64,000 nt of DNA, from positions 62,001-126,000 of the forward strand of contig CAMEDC010000002.1 of assembly GCA_945913255.1 (NCBI GenBank). Reading direction: 5' to 3'. A program made the translations under genes and the position numbers. The notes under the pieces were generated by a model, which was given only the letters and a program-made list of their open reading frames with translations, ran no database searches and was not told the origin of the DNA. This document shows positions 8,841 to 17,165 of the stretch, piece by piece. Position 1 is the first letter of the stretch, and every line of letters starts with the position of its first letter. Origin of the DNA: an uncultured Lachnospiraceae bacterium. GTDB taxonomy: Bacteria > Bacillota > Clostridia > Lachnospirales > Lachnospiraceae.

Positions 8841-8911
8841 GTAACTATTCAGAGCCCATTCGCAAAATCGCCTCTCCGAGGCTTTCCTTTTGCACGACTC
8901 TTAACCGTTAC
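8841..8911 (-). ncRNA. Structured 5' leader upstream of the response regulator gene
   Basis: On the minus strand the segment folds into one nested hairpin: GTAAC/GTTAC, AGAGTC/GGCTCT, GCAAAA/TTTTGC and CCTC/GAGG closing a GGA loop. All arms are visible by eye and in register. It ends about 50 nt before the ribosome-binding site and has no T-run, so it is not a plain terminator. A regulatory RNA element is plausible; I do not recognise the class. Confidence 0.4.
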
Positions 8912-9038
8912 TTCAGATTATAAAATTCCTTTGTATCAAAAGTGCATCATTCTGACACAATTTTCACAAAAAAAGATAGTGAATGTAATCTTTCATTACA
9001 CGCTCTATCTATTAGACGACATTTCAGTGGAAAAGGTT

Positions 9039-10286
9039 TCAGGAAGAATGTCTTTTTTTTGTTTTTTTGTTTGCCTCTTTTTCCTGTATGGCGGCTTCCC
9101 GCTGCCGGGCTACCGTCTGGGCAATTTCTTCATTTCGCAGATTCATCTCATCCACCTCGTACAAATCCTCTTTGCCGAGGCTGCGGAACCTGTTGATTCC
9201 TGCCACCAGGATGAGCACGCTGTTCTTTGTTGTCTCAAAAACCCCCTCCTGATACATACTATATACCAGAAGTCCCAGAGGCACAGCAATAATCATACCG
9301 ACCACACCGCCTATTTTGTATCCGATATATAGCAAAAATAACGTCGGAAGCGGCGGAACTCCCATGGAATCCCCCACAATCTTCGGTTGAATCAGCTGTC
9401 TTGCCAGCTGACCGCCTCCCCAGATTATCAGGAGTCCCACTGCCATCTTATAATCTGCAGTCAGAATTTTGATAACAGCCCATGGAATCAGGACAGTTCC
9501 CGTTCCCAAAAACGGCAGGAAATCCATGAAGGCAATTCCCAGTGCTATCAAAGCAAAATAATTCACATGAAGGATTCCCAACCCTATCAGCAGCAGGAAA
9601 TACATCCAGACCTCAATTTTCAGCTGAGCCTTAAAATAGCCTCCCACAGACTTCACCAGACTGTTCCGCATCATCTGATAACGAAGCTGCAGAGATGCCG
9701 GTGTATGCTCACAGAACCATTCGTTAATCTGCCCTCTTTCTGCGACAAAAAAGTAGGAGGAAAGCAACGCCATAATCAGACCGATAAAAATGGACGGCAG
9801 CTGTTTTGCAAAATTCCCGGCAGCCGCAATCGTAGGGGTACCGATTTTCCCGAAAAAATCTCCCAGCCAGCTTCCGATTGTTGCCAGGAAATCATTGATG
9901 CCTTTCTGCGCATCCTTCGGCAACTTTTCAAATACCACGCTTAAGTTTTTCCCGATATTGCTCAAATCGGATTCCATTCCCGCCCACATATCAGGCAACG
10001 CACCTATCAAACCTATCACCTGCTCTATCAGCTTGGAACCAGCAAAATAAATCATTAAAACCACAAGTGCAATTACCACGATGATGACAAAAGCACTTCC
10101 GACTTTTCTTCGGATTTTCACCTTTTCTTCAAAAAAACGAACAAGGGGACCGGCAATCAACGCAATAATCCATCCTGCCACAAATGGCATAAAAAATACA
10201 ATTGCCCTGGGCAGAAGCCAGATAACCGCAAGAAAAACGACTGCCGCTACCGCTAAATTCACAAGCGCCTTACTGTATTTTTTCAT
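9039..10286 (-). CDS. AI-2E family transporter (YtvI-like permease)
   Basis: A 415-aa polytopic membrane protein of the AI-2E/PerM family (PF01594): two N-terminal helices, a soluble amphipathic loop of about 70-150 residues, then five or six helices with the conserved MDFLPFLGTG segment and a second GGVVGMIIAVPLG. Family members are proposed to export small molecules or Na+; YtvI of Bacillus is sporulation linked. The C-terminal tail is highly charged. Its ATG overlaps the ysxC stop by 4 nt (ATGA), so the two are translationally coupled. Substrate unknown. Confidence 0.85.
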   Translation of the reverse strand: MKKYSKALVNLAVAAVVFLAVIWLLPRAIVFFMPFVAGWIIALIAGPLVRFFEEKVKIRRKVGSAFVIIVVIALVVLMIYFAGSKLIEQVIGLIGALPDMWAGMESDLSNIGKNLSVVFEKLPKDAQKGINDFLATIGSWLGDFFGKIGTPTIAAAGNFAKQLPSIFIGLIMALLSSYFFVAERGQINEWFCEHTPASLQLRYQMMRNSLVKSVGGYFKAQLKIEVWMYFLLLIGLGILHVNYFALIALGIAFMDFLPFLGTGTVLIPWAVIKILTADYKMAVGLLIIWGGGQLARQLIQPKIVGDSMGVPPLPTLFLLYIGYKIGGVVGMIIAVPLGLLVYSMYQEGVFETTKNSVLILVAGINRFRSLGKEDLYEVDEMNLRNEEIAQTVARQREAAIQEKEANKKTKKRHSS

Positions 10287-10888
10287 GCATTTACCTCCCG
10301 GTTACCGTCCAGAATCCCATCGAGAAGTTCATAAATCTCCTCTCTGCCCTGTTTGGTTTCTGTAGAAAAGGGAATCATAATCGTTCCCTCTTCCACCTCC
10401 AGAGTTGTCCGAATCAGCTTCAACTGCTTCTGTATCTGACTGCGGTTTATTTTATCCAGCTTCGTGGCAATAATAACGGGCTTATATCCATTTCTCACAA
10501 TCCAGTCATACATAATGCGGTCATTTTCCGAAGGGGCATGTCGGATATCAATCAAAAGAAATACACATTTCAGCTGTTTCGATTTGTGGAGGTAATCCTC
10601 AATCATCTTTCCCCACTGTGCCTTCACTGTCTCATTTGCCCTTGCATAGCCGTAACCCGGTAAATCCACAAAATACATGGCATCGTTGATATTATAGTAA
10701 TTGATAGTCTGTGTCTTTCCCGGCTGTGCGCTGGTACGCGCCAGAGATTTTCTGTTCATCAACGCATTGATCAGGGAAGATTTTCCCACGTTGCTCTTTC
10801 CCGCAAAAGCCACCTCCGGTTTATCATTCACCGGCAGTTTACTGGTAACTCCGCAAACTGTTTCCAAGCAGACATTTTTGATAACCAT
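10283..10888 (-). CDS. ysxC: Ribosome biogenesis GTPase YsxC/EngB
   Basis: A 201-aa small GTPase required for late 50S assembly. Visible motifs are G1 GKSNVGKSS, G2 Thr region in TSAQPGKTQT, G3 DLPGYGYA and G4 TKLDK, all expected for EngB. I start at ATG 10888 because GGAGG lies 10 nt upstream, trimming ten non-conserved residues from the longest frame. It follows clpX, as in many clostridia, but the lon gene often found between them is not here. The downstream permease gene overlaps by 4 nt. Confidence 0.95.
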   Translation of the reverse strand: MVIKNVCLETVCGVTSKLPVNDKPEVAFAGKSNVGKSSLINALMNRKSLARTSAQPGKTQTINYYNINDAMYFVDLPGYGYARANETVKAQWGKMIEDYLHKSKQLKCVFLLIDIRHAPSENDRIMYDWIVRNGYKPVIIATKLDKINRSQIQKQLKLIRTTLEVEEGTIMIPFSTETKQGREEIYELLDGILDGNREVNA

Positions 10889-10910
10889 ACTCCCTCTTCC
10901 TCCATACACA

Positions 10911-10938
10911 AGAAGCACCGTCTATTGAAACGGTGCTC
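10911..10938 (-). terminator. Hairpin between clpX and ysxC (weak terminator or processing site)
   Basis: GAGCACCGTTTCAATAGACGGTGCTTC forms an 8-bp stem but the following bases are TTCTTGTG, so termination would be partial. It sits 30 bp after the clpX stop and may lower or process ysxC read-through. Confidence 0.45.
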
Positions 10939-10972
10939 CTGCAAATCAGTCATGCAGGACTGATTGTAACCA

Positions 10973-12247
10973 TTAAATTGCAGTCTCCAGTCTGCGCTTT
11001 CCCTCTCCCTTTCGGATAATAAGGGGCTCACTGTTCCCTTCAACCGCGTCTTTCGTGATGATGCACTCTTCAATCGTCTCATCGGAAGGGATGTTATACA
11101 TGGTATCCATCATCACATTTTCCATAATAGAACGAAGTCCTCTCGCACCGGTTTTACGCTCGAATGCCTTATCGGCAATGGCGGCAACCGCTTCATCCTC
11201 AAAGGACAACTCCACATCATCCATGTTGAACAGTTTTCTGTACTGCTTAATCAACGCATTTTTCGGCTCTTTCATAATGCGGATCAGAGCTTCCTTGTCC
11301 AGTCCTTTCAGGGAAACACAGACAGGGACGCGACCGACAAACTCAGGAATCAGACCAAATTTCACAAGATCCTGAGGGGTCACCTCCTGGAGTAAATCAT
11401 CCATTTCCTTCGTCGATTTCTGGGAAATCTCGGTATTAAAACCAATCGCTTTTCTGTCCAGACGCGCTTCCACAATCTTATCCAAGCCGTCAAAAGCACC
11501 GCCGCAGATAAACAGAATATTGGAAGTATCAATACTGATTAACTCCTGATGGGGATGCTTTCTGCCTCCCTGTGGAGGTACACTTGCGATTGTTCCCTCC
11601 ACGATCTTTAACAATGCTTGCTGTACCCCTTCACCGGATACATCCCTGGTGATGGAGACATTTTCACCCTTCTTCGTGATTTTATCAATCTCATCAATGT
11701 AGATGATACCATACTGGGCACGCTCCACATCATAATCAGCCGCCTGAATCAGCTTCAGCAGGATATTCTCCACATCCTCACCTACATATCCGGCTTCTGT
11801 CAGTGTGGTTGCATCCGCGATTGCAAAAGGTACATTGATAATCTTTGCCAGCGTCTGCGCCAGATAGGTCTTTCCAGAACCGGTGGGACCTACCATGATG
11901 ATATTACTCTTCTGCAGTTCCACATCGTCCAGATCCTTGGGTGCCGTCACTCGCTTATAATGGTTGTAGACAGCAACAGCCAGAACCTTTTTCGCTTCTT
12001 CCTGCCCTACCACATACTCATCCAGAAAATTCTTAATCTGAATGGGTTTCAAAAGATTCAGCTCGGGATGTGTTGCCTCCGCAACCTCATCCTCCTCGAG
12101 TTCCTCCTCCAGTATGTCTGCGCAGATATCAATACATTCGTCACAGATATAGACACCGGCAGGCCCGGCTATCAGCTTGCGCACCTGGTTCTGGGTCTTA
12201 TTACAGAAGGAACATCTGATGTCATTTCCGTTCATTTTTGTCGCCAT
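10973..12247 (-). CDS. clpX: ClpX, ATPase subunit of ClpXP protease
   Basis: The 424-aa AAA+ unfoldase feeds tagged or damaged proteins to ClpP. The N-terminal zinc-binding domain shows C12-x2-C15 and C35-x2-C38. Walker A is GPTGSGKT, Walker [11 protein letters not shown], and the ClpP-docking IGF loop is present as KAIGFNTE. Length is standard. It lies 95 bp after clpP, with tig further upstream, the classic order tig-clpP-clpX. Confidence 0.97.
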   Translation of the reverse strand: MATKMNGNDIRCSFCNKTQNQVRKLIAGPAGVYICDECIDICADILEEELEEDEVAEATHPELNLLKPIQIKNFLDEYVVGQEEAKKVLAVAVYNHYKRVTAPKDLDDVELQKSNIIMVGPTGSGKTYLAQTLAKIINVPFAIADATTLTEAGYVGEDVENILLKLIQAADYDVERAQYGIIYIDEIDKITKKGENVSITRDVSGEGVQQALLKIVEGTIASVPPQGGRKHPHQELISIDTSNILFICGGAFDGLDKIVEARLDRKAIGFNTEISQKSTKEMDDLLQEVTPQDLVKFGLIPEFVGRVPVCVSLKGLDKEALIRIMKEPKNALIKQYRKLFNMDDVELSFEDEAVAAIADKAFERKTGARGLRSIMENVMMDTMYNIPSDETIEECIITKDAVEGNSEPLIIRKGEGKRRLETAI

Positions 12248-12342
12248 TATTTTATACTTTACTCCTGACTATTTTCTGCTTTTTCGAGATTTTGCTTTGT
12301 AAAACACCTCGCGGGATAAGGTCCTGAATCATTATTAAACTT

Positions 12343-12942
12343 TTACTTTACATTCTGCATATCATGGGATGAGATTACCATATCAATCAGGCCATACTCC
12401 TTTGCCTCCTGGGCACTCATCCAGTTGTCTCGCTCCGTATCGGCGCAGATTGTCTCATAATCCTTGCCGGTATTTTCTGCCAGCATATGATTCAGCTTTT
12501 CTCTTGTTTTTAAAATATGTCTTGCAGCGATATCGATTTCCGTTGCCTGACCCTGACTTCCGCCGGAAGGCTGGTGAATCATGATTTCCGCATTGGGAAG
12601 GGCAAAACGCTTTCCCTTTGCACCACCGGACAGCAGGAAGGAACCCATGCTTGCTGCCATACCGATGCAGACAGTGGATACATCACACTTGATATAATTC
12701 ATAGTGTCATAAATAGCCATACCTGCGGTAATCACACCGCCGGGGCTGTTGATATACAGGTGGATATCCTTCTCCGGATCCTCCGCCTCCAGAAACAGCA
12801 GCTGTGCCACAACAATGCTTGCAGAGGTATCATTTACCTCCTCACCCAAAAAGATAATTCTATCCTTCAGAAGACGGGAATAAATATCATAAGACCTCTC
12901 GCCCTTGCTCGTCTGTTCAATGACATACGGTACTAAACTCAT
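12343..12942 (-). CDS. clpP: ClpP, proteolytic subunit of Clp protease
   Basis: A 199-aa serine protease with the catalytic triad Ser98 (GMAASMGS), His123 (MIHQPSGG) and Asp172 (TERDNW), as expected for a 14-mer ClpP barrel that partners ClpX and ClpC, both encoded in this window. Length and N-terminus ([20 protein letters not shown]) are standard. It is separated from tig by a terminator, so it probably has its own promoter in 12950-13040. Confidence 0.97.
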   Translation of the reverse strand: MSLVPYVIEQTSKGERSYDIYSRLLKDRIIFLGEEVNDTSASIVVAQLLFLEAEDPEKDIHLYINSPGGVITAGMAIYDTMNYIKCDVSTVCIGMAASMGSFLLSGGAKGKRFALPNAEIMIHQPSGGSQGQATEIDIAARHILKTREKLNHMLAENTGKDYETICADTERDNWMSAQEAKEYGLIDMVISSHDMQNVK

Positions 12943-13048
12943 TCTAATTCCTCCATTTCTATCAATACATTTATTACCAATCTATAACATCATATCCTAC
13001 TCGGATGTGTTTTTCAATGTGAAAGTAATTATTTTAGAAAAATTTAAA

Positions 13049-13078
13049 GGTTGTACCCCTTAAAAAGGGGGTACAACC
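13049..13078 (-). terminator. Terminator after tig
   Basis: GGTTGTACCCC and GGGGTACAACC form a perfect 11-bp stem, followed on the minus strand by TTTAAATTTTTC. Confidence 0.8.
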
Positions 13079-13111
13079 AGTTCTGAATTTCTTTGTAGCT
13101 TAAGGCAAGTT

Positions 13112-14482
13112 TTATGCTTCCTCAGCAGTATCCTCTGCTGCCTCTTCCTTTGCCTTCTTGGAGGATTTCTTTGCTGCTGTCTTTTTTGCAGCTTTCTCTT
13201 CCTTTGCGTTCTCCACAACGAACTCGACAGCCTTCTTCACGCAGATGTCCTGCATAACCTGCTTCTTGCCGTTCTCTCCGAGAAGCTCCTTCACCTTTTC
13301 AACATCCATCTGGTAAGCTTCGCCCATCACCTTAGCTTCCTCTTCGAAATCTTCTTCGGTTGCGGTGATGTTCTCAGCGGCAGCAACTGCCTCCAAAACG
13401 AGTCTTGACTGGATTCTCTTCAGAGCCTGAGGCTTAACCTGCTCCAAAAGCGTCTGGGTGGTCATGCCGGTAAACTGCATATACTGCTCCATGGAAATAC
13501 CCTGGGACTGAAGTCTCTGTGCATAATCCTGAACCATCTGTCTCTGCTGGGTATCCACCATAGCATCAGGGATCTCCATCTTTGCATCTTCGATGATGGC
13601 ATCAATGACAGCGTCTTCCTTTGCGTTCTTTGCATCAGCTGCCTTTCTGTCGGAAATCTTCTTCTTGATTTCTTCCTTATACTGCTCTACGGTATCACTC
13701 TCATCAGAAACCTCGCTGACAAAATCATCATCCAAATCAGGGAGCTGCTTCTCCTGCAGTTTCTTCACGGTGCACTTGAAAACTGCTGCCTTGCCTGCCA
13801 GTTCGGATGCCTGATAATCCTCAGGGAAAGTAACATTTACATCTGTCTCCTTACCAACCTCGGCGCCAACCAGAGCCGCCTCAAAGCCGGGAATGAAAGC
13901 ACCGGAACCGATGGTCAGAGGATAATCCTCACCCTTGCCGCCATCAAATGCAACGCCGTCAACAAAGCCTTCGAAATCGATGGTAGCAATATCGCCATCC
14001 TTTACGGCTCTGTCAGTGATATCAACAGTTCTAGAATTCTTTTCTCTTTCCTTGTCGATTTCCGCATTAACCTCTTCGTCAGTAACCTCGATGTCAGCCT
14101 TGTCCACCTTAACACCCTTGTACTTGCCAAGAGTAACCTCGGGCTTCAAAGCTACCTCTGCGATAAAGATGAAAGGCTTTCCGGCCTCCAGCTGGGTTAC
14201 ATCAATCTTGGGAGAAGATACGATTTCCTCGGTGCACTCTTCAAGAGCCTTTTCATAAGCATCGGGAATCAGTGCATTGGCAGCATCCTCATAGAATACC
14301 TCTTTGCCATACATCTGCTCGATCATCTTGCGAGGTGCTTTACCCTTACGGAAGCCGGGAATGCTGATTTTGTTCTTATTCTTCTGATAAGCGCCTTCAA
14401 TAGCCTTCTCCAGCTCTTCAGCAGAAACCTCAATGGTCAGCTTCGCCATATTCTTCTCTAATTTTTCTACCTGTAAACTCAT
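13112..14482 (-). CDS. tig: Trigger factor (ribosome-bound chaperone, peptidyl-prolyl isomerase)
   Basis: A 456-aa protein with the ribosome-docking signature GFRKGKAPRKMIE near residue 45, an FKBP-type isomerase domain (VKDGDIATIDFEGFVDG onwards, about residues 150-240) and a long helical C-terminal chaperone domain ending in a Lys/Ala/Glu-rich tail. ATG 14482 lies 11 nt after GGAGG; the longer frame starts with an unlikely TTG that overlaps the ribosome site. It captures nascent chains as they leave the ribosome. It has its own promoter at 14576-14604. Confidence 0.96.
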   Translation of the reverse strand: MSLQVEKLEKNMAKLTIEVSAEELEKAIEGAYQKNKNKISIPGFRKGKAPRKMIEQMYGKEVFYEDAANALIPDAYEKALEECTEEIVSSPKIDVTQLEAGKPFIFIAEVALKPEVTLGKYKGVKVDKADIEVTDEEVNAEIDKEREKNSRTVDITDRAVKDGDIATIDFEGFVDGVAFDGGKGEDYPLTIGSGAFIPGFEAALVGAEVGKETDVNVTFPEDYQASELAGKAAVFKCTVKKLQEKQLPDLDDDFVSEVSDESDTVEQYKEEIKKKISDRKAADAKNAKEDAVIDAIIEDAKMEIPDAMVDTQQRQMVQDYAQRLQSQGISMEQYMQFTGMTTQTLLEQVKPQALKRIQSRLVLEAVAAAENITATEEDFEEEAKVMGEAYQMDVEKVKELLGENGKKQVMQDICVKKAVEFVVENAKEEKAAKKTAAKKSSKKAKEEAAEDTAEEA

Positions 14483-14575
14483 TGCTTTTGTTTCCTCCTT
14501 CAAGTTGCTGTGTCTTCTCTATTTACTAATAACAGTTTTTCTTTTCACGCAGGACACAGTCACAGTCATTTTAGA

Positions 14576-14604
14576 ATTATAGCATACGAAGCCGAAAAAG
14601 ACAA
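14576..14604 (-). promoter_or_regulatory. Sigma-A-type promoter of tig
   Basis: TTGTCT (14599-14604), 17-nt spacer, TATAAT (14576-14581) on the minus strand. Confidence 0.65.
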
Positions 14605-14705
14605 ATACTTTTTGTGTTGCTATCCTTACTTTTAAATATTGATAATTTGATGTACCTTCCTGCGCAATTTCTGTACAGCCATAATAGTATCTGAAACCTA
14701 TCCAT
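14577..14705 (-). CDS. Candidate 42-aa small protein
   Basis: ATG 14705 is preceded by GAAGGAGGAAAGAC, a near-perfect ribosome site with 6-nt spacing, and opens a 42-codon frame starting MDRFQILLWLYRN and rich in Lys/Arg. It starts about 50 nt after the stop of the ABC permease-ATPase fusion gene and runs into the tig promoter. Nothing in the sequence identifies a function. The strong ribosome site is the only support; it could be chance. Confidence 0.28.
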   Translation of the reverse strand: MDRFQILLWLYRNCAGRYIKLSIFKSKDSNTKSICLFRLRML

Positions 14706-14753
14706 GTCTTTCCTCCTTCCACACAGACACTTGCCGCTGACACCGGGAGTCAG

Positions 14754-16127
14754 TTATAGGTGGGTCGCAATGATCAGTGTCCGGTTGTTCCGGCGGGATT
14801 CAATATAGCTTTCTGCCCGGGCCCGGGTTTGCGCGTCCATTCCGGTAAAGGGTTCATCCAGCAGTACAAACGCAGAGTCAGCTTCCATGGCCCGGACAAG
14901 TGACACCCGGCGCTTCATACCGCCGCTTAAGAGTTCGCAGGGTTTTTCCAGAGCTTCCTTCTCCAGAAGTTCAGCCAGCGCATCTTCTGCCTTCTGTCTG
15001 TCCCCGCACACCATTTCCACATTTTTTATGGCATTGTACTCTTCACAGAGTCTGTCCTCCTGAAACATCATGCTCACAACGCCGGGCACGGTTACATTAC
15101 CGCCATCCGGTTTTAACAGTCCTGCCAGGATGTGGAGCAATGTAGTTTTCCCGCTTCCGGACGGCTGGCGCAGATAGTAAATCTGTCCCGGCTCGTAGAC
15201 AGTAGTCTGTTTTTCCAGTACCTTCTGCTCTCCGAAGCTCTTGTCAACATTTGAAAGAACAATGCTTCCGCATTGATCCGGCACTGACTTCGTCTTTTTC
15301 TCTTCCAGGCATTTTCCCGAAATGTCACCTTTCTGCCCTGCCTCCCAGCTTTTTTCTCTCGAATTCGGTTTACGGCAGGAAGGCTGCCAGGAAAAGAAAG
15401 CATCCGTCCCTTTCAGGATAATCTTCTCAAACAATATACTCAACAGGATAATCACAGCCGTCCATGCAAATACCCCAGCTGTATTCAGATAGATTTTCGA
15501 CAGGTAAAGACGTTCTCCGATGGAAAAATCAGGTGTTCCGATCACCTCCGCCGCCACCCCCGACTTCCAGCACATTCCCAGTGAAATCTTCATACCGCTG
15601 TACAGAAAAGGTTTCAGAGCCGGCCGATAAATATAGAAGAAGCGGTTGCGGAAGGGCAGGCGGAATACCTGTGCCATCTCCAACAGTTTTCTGTCCGTAT
15701 TCTTCAAGCCCTCCAACGTATTGATATAAAGATTGGGCAACACCACCAGAAAGCAGATTGCCACTGCCAGAAAAGAAGATCCCCACCAGATGAGCAGCAA
15801 CACCACAAAGGAAGCCACCGGAATTGTCTTCAGCAAACTCATCACCGGTGACAGAAGCTCCTCCAGAAAAGAAAACCGCCTGCTGGCTGCCGCCAGAAGC
15901 ACCGCTGCCGCAAATCCTGTTATAAAGCCTGTGCCGATACGAAGAAGACTCCTACCGACGGAAACATAGAAGTCCCCGTCTCCCAGCAGATTCAGAAGCT
16001 CTTTTGCTGTCTCTGCCGGCGTCACCAGCAATATTTTGTTGTTCACAAATAATGCAAGCATCGTCCAGACACCCAGCCAGAACAGAACAATCGCTGCTTT
16101 CCTGAATTTTTTCTTCATAAATTCCAT
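14754..16127 (-). CDS. Fused ABC permease-ATPase of a nitrate/sulfonate/taurine-type importer
   Basis: A single 457-aa frame joins two normally separate subunits. Residues 1-245 are a BPD_transp_1 permease with about six helices and an EAA-type loop (ALKPFLYSGMKISLGMCWKSG). Residues 245-290 are a hydrophilic linker. From about 291 an ABC ATPase follows: SNVDKSFGEQKVLEKQT, Walker A PSGSGKTT (the first Gly is Gln), signature LSGGMKRRVSL, Walker B VLLDEPFTGMD. It ends at the H-loop IIATHL, so the usual C-terminal 20-40 residues are missing. It starts 3 bp after the binding-protein gene. Substrate unknown. Confidence 0.85.
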   Translation of the reverse strand: MEFMKKKFRKAAIVLFWLGVWTMLALFVNNKILLVTPAETAKELLNLLGDGDFYVSVGRSLLRIGTGFITGFAAAVLLAAASRRFSFLEELLSPVMSLLKTIPVASFVVLLLIWWGSSFLAVAICFLVVLPNLYINTLEGLKNTDRKLLEMAQVFRLPFRNRFFYIYRPALKPFLYSGMKISLGMCWKSGVAAEVIGTPDFSIGERLYLSKIYLNTAGVFAWTAVIILLSILFEKIILKGTDAFFSWQPSCRKPNSREKSWEAGQKGDISGKCLEEKKTKSVPDQCGSIVLSNVDKSFGEQKVLEKQTTVYEPGQIYYLRQPSGSGKTTLLHILAGLLKPDGGNVTVPGVVSMMFQEDRLCEEYNAIKNVEMVCGDRQKAEDALAELLEKEALEKPCELLSGGMKRRVSLVRAMEADSAFVLLDEPFTGMDAQTRARAESYIESRRNNRTLIIATHL

Positions 16128-16130
16128 TTC

Positions 16131-17165
16131 CTATTTTCCCAGATAATAGAAATCATCCGCCGGAATCTGTCCGCCAATCAGTTCTGCATTGAAATCTGCA
16201 AGCACATCCAGGTAGGCAGAAAGAGCCTTTTTCATCTCCTCACCTGTCACACAGGTAATGTTACATTGCGGGATTGCTTTCTGCGCAATCGGCTCTTTGG
16301 CAACGATTCCTGCCGCTACCGCCAGAGCAGCGCCTGTCGCCGCATCCGTATTTATGGCTTCCGCACTGAGCGCATGCTCTTTCAGGAAATCTTCCACAGC
16401 TTCTGGATGTTCTTGCAGGAAGGCTTTTCTCACTACCGTAACGCCGGTCACCATGCCTTCTGCACCATCCTGGCTTTCAGCCTTTTCTGTGTTGCCGGAA
16501 ATCCCCGTTCCAGCCGTGTTTTCTATACTCCCCACGCGCACCCACTCTTCATTCAAATCCAAAACGACCTTCAGTGCATCATTCTGCATCAGCGCAGCCG
16601 TAACAAAAGGCTGGGGAAGCAGACCGATTGCATCGGGATTCTCTGCCAGTACCGCCGCAACCTCCGTTGCCTCGGATTTAAATTCCAGTGTATAATCTTT
16701 CTCCGTCAAACCGCCGGCTGCCAGCACATATCGAAGGGATGCCTCCGGCGTAGTTCCCTTTCCGGTCAGATAAATGGTCTTCCCTTTTAAATCTTCGATA
16801 CTGCCCACTTCAGCAGTCCCCGTCACCACGTAGAGCACACCCAGCGTGTTAATATCAATCACAGAAACGCCACCACTTGTTTTCTGATACAGCACAGACG
16901 CCACATTTGCAGGAACCAGCGCAATATCCAGTTCTCCCTTCACCATCAGAGGAAGAAGTTCATCCGCCCCGGTAGCCATCTGAAACTCATACGTATCCGA
17001 CGTTTCGCCCTTTTGGGCTTTGTCCATCAAAAACAGAATGCCCATGGAAGTAGGTCCTTTGAGAGAGCCGACGCGGATATTCACTGCATCACCGCTTCCG
17101 CAGCCCGTCAGCATTCCCAGAACCAATACAAGGCTTGTCACCAATACCAGACATTTTTTTGTCAT
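16131..17165 (-). CDS. ABC substrate-binding lipoprotein (NMT1/SsuA-like)
   Basis: A 344-aa lipoprotein with signal peptide and lipobox LTGC (Cys22). The body (RVGSLKGPTSMGILFLMD, then GADELLPLMVKGELDIALVPAN) matches periplasmic-binding-like proteins of the NMT1/SsuA/TauA type that bind small anions, pyrimidines or related molecules. It overlaps the MATE gene stop by 4 nt (ATGA) and is followed after 3 bp by the permease-ATPase fusion, so the three form one operon. The ligand cannot be predicted with confidence. Confidence 0.87.
   Translation of the reverse strand: MTKKCLVLVTSLVLVLGMLTGCGSGDAVNIRVGSLKGPTSMGILFLMDKAQKGETSDTYEFQMATGADELLPLMVKGELDIALVPANVASVLYQKTSGGVSVIDINTLGVLYVVTGTAEVGSIEDLKGKTIYLTGKGTTPEASLRYVLAAGGLTEKDYTLEFKSEATEVAAVLAENPDAIGLLPQPFVTAALMQNDALKVVLDLNEEWVRVGSIENTAGTGISGNTEKAESQDGAEGMVTGVTVVRKAFLQEHPEAVEDFLKEHALSAEAINTDAATGAALAVAAGIVAKEPIAQKAIPQCNITCVTGEEMKKALSAYLDVLADFNAELIGGQIPADDFYYLGK

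Noticed and set aside
8841..8911. Calling the nested hairpin an intrinsic terminator
   Set aside because: There is no T-run on either strand after the stem, and it sits in a leader, not after a gene.
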